Source: an uncultured Prevotellaceae bacterium (GTDB taxonomy: Bacteria > Bacteroidota > Bacteroidia > Bacteroidales > Bacteroidaceae). From it: DNA of 37,676 bases. The position numbers and the translations under genes are program-made. Every line of letters begins with the position of its first letter. The stretch's first letter is position 1. The DNA is taken from NCBI GenBank assembly GCA_946405695.1, contig CAMJIA010000009.1:1-37676 (forward strand), read 5' to 3'. The notes under the pieces are model-generated. The model was not told the DNA's origin, searched no databases, and was given only the letters and a program-made list of their open reading frames with translations. This document shows positions 14,884 through 23,683 of the stretch, piece after piece.

Positions 14884-17088
14884 ATGAAAAAGATAGCTGC
14901 GCTACTATTGCTTTTGGCAATGCTGACAGCATGTTCGCAAAAGGAACAGACCTACAAGATAGCCGTGTCGCAATGCTCCATCGGAAACTGGCGGTTTAAG
15001 CTGAACAATGAGATGCTGGCAGCACAGCACTTGTATGAAGAGGATGTCAAGGTGGAGATTATCAACTGCTTTGATCAGTCGGATGTGCAGGTGCGACAGA
15101 TAGACTCGCTGGTGAATAGCGATGTTGACCTGTTGGTGGTGGCTCCTAACGAGTACGAAGAGGTTGCTCCCGTCTTAAAACGTGCCAAGGAGAAGGGCGT
15201 GCCCGTCATTCTGTTTGATCGCAGAGCCGATACTGATGACTATACGGCCTTCATTGGTGGTGACAATGTCAGCGTGGGACGTATTGCTGCCGAACATGCG
15301 GCAGGTCTGGCTGCCGAGATGGCTGAGCGTAAGGTGCTGGAAATTGCCGCCCTGCAAAGCACGTCACCTTCGCGTGACCGCCATCAGGGGTTTGAGGAGA
15401 CTATGCGCCAGCACCCTGAGGTGGACTATGAATGTATTTTCGGTGACTGGGACGATCACCACACGCAGGATATTGTGCAGGAGGTGCTGAAGCGTGAGCA
15501 TCGTCCTGACGTCATCTTCTGCCATAGTGACTTTATGGCTCGCGGCGCTTACTGGGCTGTGAGGGATGCTAAATTGGAGGGGCAGGTGAAGATTATTGGT
15601 GTAGACGGTTTGCCTGGTGCTGATGAAGGCATTGAACACGTGCAGCAGGGGCACTTTGCAGCTACTTGTGTCTATCCCACCCATGGTGAGCAAATAGTTC
15701 GTCTGGCCTTGGACATTCTGACGGGTAAACCTTATGAGCGTCAGAATGTATTGCCCAGCGTGCTCATAACGCCTGACAATGTGAATATGGTGGCTCTCTA
15801 TGGCAATGAGCAGATGAAGCTGAACAACGACTTGGTAACTATTCAGGGCAAACTGGAGAACTACTTCGGACTCTATAACATCCAGAGCCGTCTGTTATGG
15901 TCGTCGATGGCTGTCATTCTGCTGTTGCTGGTGGCTGTAGGGCTGACATGGCGCGCCAGAAAGCAGATCAAGCGTGCTCATCGTCGACAGAAAGCACTGA
16001 ACAAGGAGCAGACACTATTTTATACCAATGCCAGTCACCAGTTGAAGACACCACTGACGCTGATAGCCGGACCTGTTAAGGAATTACGCGAGCGACAAGT
16101 GCTGAAAGGGGATGACGAACAGCTGCTGGAGATAGCTGACAGGAATATCCGCCAATTGGAAGGTCTGGTGTCGAACGTGCTGAATTTCCGCAAGGAGGTT
16201 GACGGCACGATGATGCATGATAATAACGTCAGTCAGGCGGCTGAGGAAAGCGCTGCTGACTCGGAACAATTGATTCAGGGAGAGCACCTGAACATGTTGA
16301 AGCAGGACGATACTGACGAACTGCCCAACATTCTGATTATTGACGACAATGCCGATATGCGTCGCTACCTGCGTACGTTGTTGGCTAATAACTACTATGT
16401 CATGGAGGCTGACGACGGACAGAATGGTCTGCGACTGGCTCGCGAGAGTGTGCCCGACCTCATTGTCAGCGACGTGATGATGCCCGTCATGGACGGCTTG
16501 GAACTCTGCCAGCAGCTGAAGGAAGACTTCATCACCAGTCATATCCCCGTCATTCTGCTTACTGCCCGCTCGACGGAGGCTCAGCAGATGGAAGGGTATG
16601 AGCATGGTGCAGATGCCTATCTGACCAAACCTTTCAAGGCTGAGCTGTTGTTGAGCCGTATCTGCAATTTGCTGAAGAGTCGCCAACAGCTGCGTCAGTA
16701 TTTTGGCGACCAGTCGTCAGCTGCGTTGTCTGCTGGCGAAGATGCCAAGCCCGTGAAACTGACCACACAGAACAGCCTGTTCATGGACAGCCTGAAGGAG
16801 GCCGTGCGTAACAATATGTCAAATCCGAATCTGAAAATGGACGATTTGGGTGAGCAGTTAGGTATTAGTCGTGTGCAGCTATACCGTAAGGTGAAGGTGC
16901 TTACAGGACTGTCACCCATCGAACTGTTGCGACAGATGCGCTTGGAGCGTGGTAAGGTTTTGCTGAACAGTACCACCAAGACTGTTGCCGAGATAGCCTT
17001 CGAGGTCGGCTTTGGTACTCCCAGCTATTTTACCACCTGTTTTAAGAAACAGTATGGTAAGCTGCCTATGGAGTATCGGTCGGAATAG
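14884..17088 (+). CDS. Regulator 2: hybrid two-component system lacking the HATPase kinase domain
   Basis: A 734-residue relative of BT1754-type fructose sensors. Order: lipoprotein-like signal (LTAC, C17); RbsB-like periplasmic-binding domain (about 23-320); membrane segment (about 340-356); HisKA helices (about 374-440) with H385 in NASHQLKTP; a 40-residue linker; receiver (481-600) with D487/D488, phospho-acceptor D530, T560 and K582; AraC domain (about 632-734) with SRVQLYRK. The ATP-binding domain normally between HisKA and receiver is missing, with no frame break. The residue after the histidine is Gln rather than the usual acid. The protein cannot phosphorylate itself by the normal route, so phosphorylation in trans or a phosphate-independent mechanism is implied. 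The start at 14884 is preferred to the TTG at 14821, which lies in the promoter. Confidence 0.9.
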   Translation: MKKIAALLLLLAMLTACSQKEQTYKIAVSQCSIGNWRFKLNNEMLAAQHLYEEDVKVEIINCFDQSDVQVRQIDSLVNSDVDLLVVAPNEYEEVAPVLKRAKEKGVPVILFDRRADTDDYTAFIGGDNVSVGRIAAEHAAGLAAEMAERKVLEIAALQSTSPSRDRHQGFEETMRQHPEVDYECIFGDWDDHHTQDIVQEVLKREHRPDVIFCHSDFMARGAYWAVRDAKLEGQVKIIGVDGLPGADEGIEHVQQGHFAATCVYPTHGEQIVRLALDILTGKPYERQNVLPSVLITPDNVNMVALYGNEQMKLNNDLVTIQGKLENYFGLYNIQSRLLWSSMAVILLLLVAVGLTWRARKQIKRAHRRQKALNKEQTLFYTNASHQLKTPLTLIAGPVKELRERQVLKGDDEQLLEIADRNIRQLEGLVSNVLNFRKEVDGTMMHDNNVSQAAEESAADSEQLIQGEHLNMLKQDDTDELPNILIIDDNADMRRYLRTLLANNYYVMEADDGQNGLRLARESVPDLIVSDVMMPVMDGLELCQQLKEDFITSHIPVILLTARSTEAQQMEGYEHGADAYLTKPFKAELLLSRICNLLKSRQQLRQYFGDQSSAALSAGEDAKPVKLTTQNSLFMDSLKEAVRNNMSNPNLKMDDLGEQLGISRVQLYRKVKVLTGLSPIELLRQMRLERGKVLLNSTTKTVAEIAFEVGFGTPSYFTTCFKKQYGKLPMEYRSE

Positions 17089-17114
17089 CAAAAATAATAA
17101 AGAGTATCTTTGGA

Positions 17115-17188
17115 TTGTTACATGAAACAAAATTTTTAGTGCCAGAACGATAATTGTTAGTCTTTTGCGCGTAAAGAGCGTACTTTTG
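17115..17188 (+). promoter_or_regulatory. Candidate operator and -7 box of the susC2 operon
   Basis: TTGTTACAT (17115-17123), a TTTTT tract and GAACGATA (17145-17152) lie in the same order as upstream of susC1. The -7 box TACTTTTG (17181-17188) follows after 28 nt, exactly as at susC1. No canonical -33 is present. A further TATCTTTG at 17105-17112 could be an alternative promoter. Confidence 0.65.
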
Positions 17189-17234
17189 CGTCAGTGAAAT
17201 CTGAACAATAGTACTAACAAAAACGCAAAAGCAA

Positions 17235-20200
17235 ATGAAACAATCCAAACGATTCTTTCTGAGTGGCCTGTTGCTGCTTCTGTGTACAATGATGTACGCG
17301 CAGGAAGCAATTACGGGTACAGTGTCCGACGCCATGGGTCCCGTCATTGGCGCTACGGTGATGGAAAAGGGGACAACGAATGGTACGGTTACCGACTTTG
17401 ACGGTAACTTCAAACTGAAGGTGCAGGCTGGTAAGACGCTGGTCTTCTCGTACATCGGTTACAAGAGCCAGGAGCTTCCTGCCAAGGATGGTATGCAAGT
17501 CACCATGGTGGAAAATGCCAAGGAACTGGCCGAGGTGGTGGTGACAGGTTATACCACCCAGCGTAAGGCCGACTTGACAGGTTCTGTTGCCGTGGTACAA
17601 ACCAAGGAGCTGAAGAGCAGTGCAGACACCGATCCTATGCGTGCCCTGCAGGGTAAGGTTCCTGGTATGACCATTACCAGTGACGGTTCTCCTGTTGGTG
17701 CTGGTACGGTACGCATCCGTGGTATTGGTTCGTTTAACTCGTCACAGGACCCTCTGTTTATCATTGATGGTGTGCCCACGACGACGAATCTGAATACGCT
17801 GAACATGAACGATATCGAGTCCATGCAGGTGTTGAAGGATGCTGCCTCTGCCTCTATCTATGGTTCGCGTGCTGCCAACGGTGTCATCATTATCACCACT
17901 CGCCAGGGTAAGAAGGGCGACAAGGTGAAGGTGGACTTATCTGCCAACCTGACAGCTCAGTTCTACAATAAGCAGACCATGATGAAGTTGTCAAACTCTG
18001 CTGAGTATGCTACCGCTATGGCACAGGCTGCCCTGAACGACGGCTTGAATCCAGAACAGTATGCCAACAACTATGGTCTGACCCTGCATGCTGAAGATGG
18101 TACACCGATTTCAGCCTATAACCCTGCTACAGGACAGATGGAGAACTATATTGTCAACGGACGCTATGGTGGCTATCTGAACGAGAAGCGCACTATGCGC
18201 TATAGCGATACTGACTGGCTGGATGTGATTTCTCGCACGGGTTTTGCACAGAACTACGACCTCTCTATCTCTGGTGCCACTGACAAGTATTCAGCACTGT
18301 TCTCGCTGGGTTATAAGAAGAACAAGGGTATCTTGAAATACACTGACTTTGAGAGTATCTCTGGTCGTCTGAATACCAGTTTCAAACTGAACAAATACAT
18401 CACGGTTGGTGAGAACGCCACCATCACCTATTCTAATCAGGTAGACTGCCGTCCGCTGGAGAATGCGCTGAAGATGTCACCTACGCTGCCCGTTTATGAA
18501 GAGGATAATACCACCTTCTCAGGTCCTGTCGGTGGCATGAGCGATCGTCAGAATCCTCTGCGTGAGCTCTACCACAACCGCGACAACCGTCTGAAGATGT
18601 GGCGTATCTTTGGTAACGCTTTCGTCAACATTGAACCTGTCAAGGGCTTGATGCTGCGCTCTAATTTCGGCATCGACTATTGGTCAGAGTTTATACACAG
18701 CGTGACCTACACTTGGCACTCTGACGTGGTGAACAACGATACTCCATCGACAAACCTTGGCAACAAGACTTCGATGAAGTGGACGTGGTCAAACACTGCA
18801 AACTATAACCTCACGCTCTTTGGTGATCACACCTTCAACCTGCTGGCAGGTATGGAGCTGCACAGAGATGTGGAAGACCGTTCGTCTGCTTATGCACAGA
18901 TGTTTGCGCTGGAGAACTATAAGTATATGTGGCCCGATGCTGCTACTGGTACACAGCGTGCAGGTGGTATTGAGGAAGGATATGCACTGGTCTCTTTCTT
19001 CGGTAAGGTTGACTACAACTGGAAAGACCTGGTGCTTGCATCGTTCACAATCCGTCATGATGGTTCCAGCCGCTTTGGTGAGAACAACCGCTATGGTACG
19101 TTCCCTGCCTTCACACTGGGTTACCGTCTCTCTCAGAACCTGAAGCTTGAATGGCTGGACGACCTCAAGATTCGTGGTTCGTGGGGACAGACAGGTAATC
19201 AGGCCATCTCTAACTATGCTCGTTTCGGCCTCTATGCCGCTACTTATGGTGGTGAGCGCAATGAGTCTACTGCCTATGACCTGTCTGGTGTCGGCAAGGG
19301 AACCTATCCCTCTGGCTTCCGTGCTACCCAGTCGCAAAACAACGACCTGAAATGGGAGACCACTGAGCAGTTGAATGCTGGTCTTGACTTTACCATGTTC
19401 CGCAACTCTCTGTATGGTTCGGTAGATATTTATAAGAAAAAGGTGAAGGATATGCTCATCAGTCCCGCTTATCTGGGTTCGATGGGTGAGGGTGGTGCCT
19501 CTTGGCTTAATGGTCCCTCTCTGCAGAACTGGGGTATGGAATTTGCCCTTGGCTTCCGCCACACCACGAACTATGGTCTGAAGTATCATGTCAATGGTAA
19601 CTTGGACTTCTTCCGCTCAAAGGTGACTTACCTGCCTGAAACGACCACAGGTTCATACGTACATACTTCTAAAGAGAATCTGGTAGAGTCTGGCAAGCCT
19701 TATGGCTCTATTGTGGGTTACGTCGTTGAGGGTCTGTTCCAGAATCGCGAGGAGGTTCTGGCCAGCGGACAGGAGAATGCCCGTGTGGGTGGTCTGAAAT
19801 ATGCAGACCTTGATGGCAATGGTGTTATCAATGACAAGGACCAGACTTGGATTTACAATCCCGTTCCCAATTTCTCTTGGGGTTTGAATATTGAACTGGC
19901 CTATAAGAATTTCGACTTCTCGATGTTCTGGCAGGGTGTAGCCGGCAAGGATGTCTATAACGACCAGAAGTTCCAGACGGACTTCTATTCTATTACTGAC
20001 CCAGGTTCTAACAAGGGTAACCGCATGCTTGATGCCTGGACAACAGCCAATACGGGTAGTGATATTCCTGCACTGACCACGAACAATACTGGTAATGAGA
20101 ATCGTACGTCAAGCTACTTTGTAGAGAATGGCTCTTATGGTAAGCTGCGCCAGGTTCAGCTGGGATATAATGTTCCCGACAAGTGGTTGAAGAAGGTGAA

Positions 20201-20345
20201 GATGACCAGTGCCCGCGTATATGTATCAGCTCACAACGTGCTGACTATTAAGAGTAGCTCGCTGACCTGTGCTGACCCTGAGAACCCCGGATGGGCTTAT
20301 CCTAACTCTACTTCCATCTCGTTTGGTGTTCAAACATCGTTCTAA
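17235..20345 (+). CDS. susC: SusC-like TonB-dependent outer-membrane transporter, cassette 2
   Basis: A 1036-residue paralogue of the transporter at 5583. It has a signal peptide ending near AQ (22-23), a carboxypeptidase-regulatory-like domain (TGTVSDAMGPVIGATVMEKG), a TonB box EVVVTGYTTQRK, a plug with DPLFIIDGVP and SIYGSRAANGVI, and a barrel ending in VQTSF. Similarity to SusC1 is highest in the N-terminal domain and plug and lower in extracellular-loop regions, which fits two different fructan linkages or lengths; that is inference. The ATG at 17235 lies 46 nt after the -7 box. susD2 follows after 31 nt. Confidence 0.95.
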   Translation: MKQSKRFFLSGLLLLLCTMMYAQEAITGTVSDAMGPVIGATVMEKGTTNGTVTDFDGNFKLKVQAGKTLVFSYIGYKSQELPAKDGMQVTMVENAKELAEVVVTGYTTQRKADLTGSVAVVQTKELKSSADTDPMRALQGKVPGMTITSDGSPVGAGTVRIRGIGSFNSSQDPLFIIDGVPTTTNLNTLNMNDIESMQVLKDAASASIYGSRAANGVIIITTRQGKKGDKVKVDLSANLTAQFYNKQTMMKLSNSAEYATAMAQAALNDGLNPEQYANNYGLTLHAEDGTPISAYNPATGQMENYIVNGRYGGYLNEKRTMRYSDTDWLDVISRTGFAQNYDLSISGATDKYSALFSLGYKKNKGILKYTDFESISGRLNTSFKLNKYITVGENATITYSNQVDCRPLENALKMSPTLPVYEEDNTTFSGPVGGMSDRQNPLRELYHNRDNRLKMWRIFGNAFVNIEPVKGLMLRSNFGIDYWSEFIHSVTYTWHSDVVNNDTPSTNLGNKTSMKWTWSNTANYNLTLFGDHTFNLLAGMELHRDVEDRSSAYAQMFALENYKYMWPDAATGTQRAGGIEEGYALVSFFGKVDYNWKDLVLASFTIRHDGSSRFGENNRYGTFPAFTLGYRLSQNLKLEWLDDLKIRGSWGQTGNQAISNYARFGLYAATYGGERNESTAYDLSGVGKGTYPSGFRATQSQNNDLKWETTEQLNAGLDFTMFRNSLYGSVDIYKKKVKDMLISPAYLGSMGEGGASWLNGPSLQNWGMEFALGFRHTTNYGLKYHVNGNLDFFRSKVTYLPETTTGSYVHTSKENLVESGKPYGSIVGYVVEGLFQNREEVLASGQENARVGGLKYADLDGNGVINDKDQTWIYNPVPNFSWGLNIELAYKNFDFSMFWQGVAGKDVYNDQKFQTDFYSITDPGSNKGNRMLDAWTTANTGSDIPALTTNNTGNENRTSSYFVENGSYGKLRQVQLGYNVPDKWLKKVKMTSARVYVSAHNVLTIKSSSLTCADPENPGWAYPNSTSISFGVQTSF

Positions 20346-20376
20346 TTAAATTGTTCATCAATCATTGTAAATAGTT

Positions 20377-22134
20377 ATGATTACTAAGATATATAAAACA
20401 TTATGCGCTGGTCTGGTATGCTGCGGTTTTGCTGCAGTACTGACAAGTTGCAACGATTTCATTGATGTCGAACCTCAGGGTGTCATCGACGAAGACCTGG
20501 CTATGAACCAGCCCAATGAGATGGTGACATCGGCCTATGCCAAGCTGGGTGACGACTGGTATACTTATCCCTTTAACCTCTGGCCCTATGGAGACGTGTC
20601 GTCTGACGATGCTATGAAGGGTGGTTCAGGTACAACAGATACGGATTATCACTCTGTGGAAGTTTGGTCTACGCTGACAGCCCTTACACCTGGTGGCCAT
20701 ATGGATGAGCTATGGTACCAGCTCTACTGCTCTATCAGCCGCTGCAACCGTGCCCTCGTTTCTCTGGATGAGTATGGTGTTAAAATGCTGGGTGAGGAGA
20801 AAACCAATATCCGTCGTGGCGAGGTGCTCTTCCTGCGTGCCCATTTCTACTTTAAGTTGGTGCAGCTTTGGAACCGTGTGCCCTGGATTAATGAGGCCGT
20901 ATATCGTGACCATAGCGAGGAACAGATCTCAAATCGTGAGTTTACGCACGACGAGTTGATGCAGAAGATTGTAGCCGACTTCAAGACTGCTTACGACCTG
21001 CTGCCTGTCAAACAGACGGAACTGGCCCGTGCCAACAAGATTGCTGCTGCTGCCTATCTGGCTAAGTGCTACCTGACGATGGCTTGGGGCGACGGTTACG
21101 AGGCTACTACTGGTGTCAGTCACATCAATAAGCAGTACATGCAGGAAGTGCTGAACTACACCAAGGTAGTGGAAGATTCAGAATATGGCTATCTGGAGGA
21201 CTTCGGTGACATCTTCCTGCCTGACTACAAGAACTCGAAGGAGAGTATCTTTGCCGTACAACACTCTGGTTATGAAGAAGATAATACCCGTTTTGGACGT
21301 GCCAACTGGTCAAATATGCTGAACGGTTGCTGGCAGATGTGGTCGTGCGGATGGGACTTCCACAAGCCCACGCAGAACCTGGTCAACGCCTTTAAGACAC
21401 AGAATGGTCTGCCCATGTTTGACACTTATAATGATGTTATCGCTTATCCTATCAACGGCGCTCCTACCGCACAGAAGTGGGATCCACGTTTGTTCCATAC
21501 TGTTGGCATGCCAAGCTTCCCCTACAAATATGAGGATGCATTCACCATGACCAAGGACAACTCGCGTAACCCCAGCACCTATGGCTACTATACCTCACTG
21601 AAGGAAGTGCCTCAGCGCTCAAAGGGCGAGACATACGACAACCCCTGGCAGGCTTTTGCCATGAACGACTACGTGCTGCGCTATACTGACGTCATGCTGA
21701 TGCGTGCCGAGGCTATGGTAGAAACGGGTGACCTGACAGGTGCTCTTGCCATTGTCAACGACATTCGTCAGCGTGCCAAGAACTCTGTTGGCAAGCATAT
21801 CGGCTATGCCGCTGACCAGTGTGAAATTAATCTCTACACCAACAGCGATTTCTCGACAGCTGAGAAGGCACGTCTGCGTGTCCAGTGGGAGCGTCGTCTG
21901 GAGATGGCCATGGAGCAGAGCCGCTTCTTCGACCTGCGCCGTTGGGGAATTGCCTCACAGACACTTAACAAGTTCTTCGAGAAGGAGCAGAACAGTGTCT
22001 ACGATGGTCAGGAGTATGGCAAATACTACAAGGATGCTCACTTCACACCTGCTAAGAACGAGTACTTTCCACTGCCTTACAACCAGCTGTACTATGTATC
22101 TGGATTGTACGACCAGAACAAAGGTTATAACTAA
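20377..22134 (+). CDS. susD: SusD-like surface glycan-binding lipoprotein, cassette 2
   Basis: A 585-residue SusD-family lipoprotein (lipobox LTSC, C25), partner of SusC2. Hallmarks are VLFLRAHFYFKLVQLWNRVPW, KIAAAAYLAKCYLTMAWG, LRYTDVMLMRAEAMVETG, ERRLEMAMEQSRFFDLRRWG and NEYFPLPYNQL. It shares its plan with SusD1, but many binding-surface residues differ. Fifteen nucleotides separate it from the next gene, indicating one operon. Confidence 0.95.
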   Translation: MITKIYKTLCAGLVCCGFAAVLTSCNDFIDVEPQGVIDEDLAMNQPNEMVTSAYAKLGDDWYTYPFNLWPYGDVSSDDAMKGGSGTTDTDYHSVEVWSTLTALTPGGHMDELWYQLYCSISRCNRALVSLDEYGVKMLGEEKTNIRRGEVLFLRAHFYFKLVQLWNRVPWINEAVYRDHSEEQISNREFTHDELMQKIVADFKTAYDLLPVKQTELARANKIAAAAYLAKCYLTMAWGDGYEATTGVSHINKQYMQEVLNYTKVVEDSEYGYLEDFGDIFLPDYKNSKESIFAVQHSGYEEDNTRFGRANWSNMLNGCWQMWSCGWDFHKPTQNLVNAFKTQNGLPMFDTYNDVIAYPINGAPTAQKWDPRLFHTVGMPSFPYKYEDAFTMTKDNSRNPSTYGYYTSLKEVPQRSKGETYDNPWQAFAMNDYVLRYTDVMLMRAEAMVETGDLTGALAIVNDIRQRAKNSVGKHIGYAADQCEINLYTNSDFSTAEKARLRVQWERRLEMAMEQSRFFDLRRWGIASQTLNKFFEKEQNSVYDGQEYGKYYKDAHFTPAKNEYFPLPYNQLYYVSGLYDQNKGYN

Positions 22135-22149
22135 AAACATGATAGCTAT

Positions 22150-23670
22150 ATGAAAAAGTTTATTATAAATTTTGGTATAGGTTTGGTTTGTTGCTGTCTG
22201 ACGGCAACAACCCTCACCTCCTGTCAGGACAAAGACTTCGACCAGGAATCAATGAAGGTCTCTGCACCTGATGCAACTCAGATCAGTGGTCAACTCTCAG
22301 GCGATGACTACACCCTTACATGGCCTGCTTTGGCCAGCGGACAAACCATGGTAATCTCCATTTATCGTGACGGTACGCTGTCGTCGGTAGAGCGCGCCAC
22401 GGGCAATTCGTTCACTCACAAGAATGTTCCCACGAACGTACAGTTTGAATATGTATTCAAGATTGTTGAAGGTGATAATTCATCAACAGGTGCCGTAACA
22501 CGCTATATGCGTAAAGGCGCTACCAGTCTCACTGGTGTACAGATGCGCCAACTGGACAAGTCGGGTGGCTACGATGCGCTGGTAGAATGGGACAAGGCGG
22601 CTGACGCAAAAACCATCCACTTGACGGCTACCAACGGTGCAAAGACCATCAAGCAGGACTTGGCTGGCACCGCTACATCGTTCACCATTCCCGATGTGCT
22701 GACAGGCGACACATGGAACGTCAGTCTGGTTGCTGAGAATGAGAGTGGAACGGCGCTGACGGTTTCTGCCTCACTGCGTATCGGCAAGACGGCCATCGGG
22801 TTCCTGAGCGTCTACGCAACACCTGAGGAGTTAGTGGCTAATGGTGACGATGATGAAGCCTCAGCGTGGCTGTGGCTGCACGACAACTATCCCAGCGCTA
22901 AGTTCCTGCCTTTCAGCAGCATCAATGCGGCAAGTGACGTAGAGCCCTTCCGCGTACTCTTCTGGCTGCGCGACCTGGAAGGTGTCGGTGAGGCTGAAGT
23001 ATTTACCATGCCTGCTGATGTAGAAGCAGCTACTCCCATTATCAGACAGTGGTACAAAGACGGTGGTTCATTGCTGCTCTGGAGCCATGCTACCGTTTAT
23101 GTAGGACACCTGGGACGTGTCAGTCTGGATGACATGAAGAGCAACGACCGTACTATTGGTGCCGGTCCTGGTGGCATTAACAATGATATTTGGCGTATGG
23201 CTGTTGAGCTGAATCCTGACCACAAGTTCAAGAAGGACCACTCGTCGCACCCCATCTATAAAGGACTTGAGGTAGAGACGAATGTTGACACGAAGCTTAT
23301 CGCCTTCAAAGGCCCAGGTTGGACGGAAGACCATAACTGCCTGTTCTTCAACCTGCCATCATTATGGACTGGTAAGGGCAATCAGGACGAAGCATGCTAC
23401 ACACAATGCACCCAGACGCTCGGCATCTATCCGTTGGGAACATGGGACAGCCAGATCTGGTGGGTCAGCCAGCTCAACGTCTGGGAGGCTCAGCAGGGCA
23501 ATACAGACTTCAAGGGTACCGTGCTTTGCATTGGTAATGGTGGCTGTGAGTTCTCTATGAAGAATCCTGACGGTACGCCAGACAAGAGCGCTTATCCGAA
23601 GAATAATCTCTATCAAGACAACGTCCTTACGTTGGCAAAGAATTCACTGGAATATCTGAAGACCCGCTAA
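22150..23670 (+). CDS. DUF4960-type surface glycan-binding lipoprotein with two FN3-like domains, cassette 2
   Basis: A 506-residue lipoprotein (lipobox LTSC, C25). Residues about 40-120 and 125-212 look like two fibronectin-III-type spacers (YTLTWPAL, VISIYRDG, NVSLVAENESG). The C-terminal part from about 213 matches the domain in the protein at 10541, with an extra aromatic-rich stretch (GPGWTEDHNC, LPSLWTGKG, IWWVSQLNVW) that could form the glycan site. It probably binds fructan at the surface beside SusC2/D2. The next GH32 gene starts 13 nt downstream. Confidence 0.82.
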   Translation: MKKFIINFGIGLVCCCLTATTLTSCQDKDFDQESMKVSAPDATQISGQLSGDDYTLTWPALASGQTMVISIYRDGTLSSVERATGNSFTHKNVPTNVQFEYVFKIVEGDNSSTGAVTRYMRKGATSLTGVQMRQLDKSGGYDALVEWDKAADAKTIHLTATNGAKTIKQDLAGTATSFTIPDVLTGDTWNVSLVAENESGTALTVSASLRIGKTAIGFLSVYATPEELVANGDDDEASAWLWLHDNYPSAKFLPFSSINAASDVEPFRVLFWLRDLEGVGEAEVFTMPADVEAATPIIRQWYKDGGSLLLWSHATVYVGHLGRVSLDDMKSNDRTIGAGPGGINNDIWRMAVELNPDHKFKKDHSSHPIYKGLEVETNVDTKLIAFKGPGWTEDHNCLFFNLPSLWTGKGNQDEACYTQCTQTLGIYPLGTWDSQIWWVSQLNVWEAQQGNTDFKGTVLCIGNGGCEFSMKNPDGTPDKSAYPKNNLYQDNVLTLAKNSLEYLKTR

Positions 23671-23683
23671 AGTTTAAACCGTT

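Noticed and set aside
16200..16320. A hidden frameshifted HATPase domain in regulator 2
   Set aside because: Only about 120 nt separate HisKA and receiver; a HATPase domain needs over 300 nt, and no other frame shows its motifs.
17235..17580. Recent gene conversion between the two susC N-termini
   Set aside because: Proteins are nearly identical, but third-codon positions differ often, which points to selection on protein sequence rather than recent exchange.
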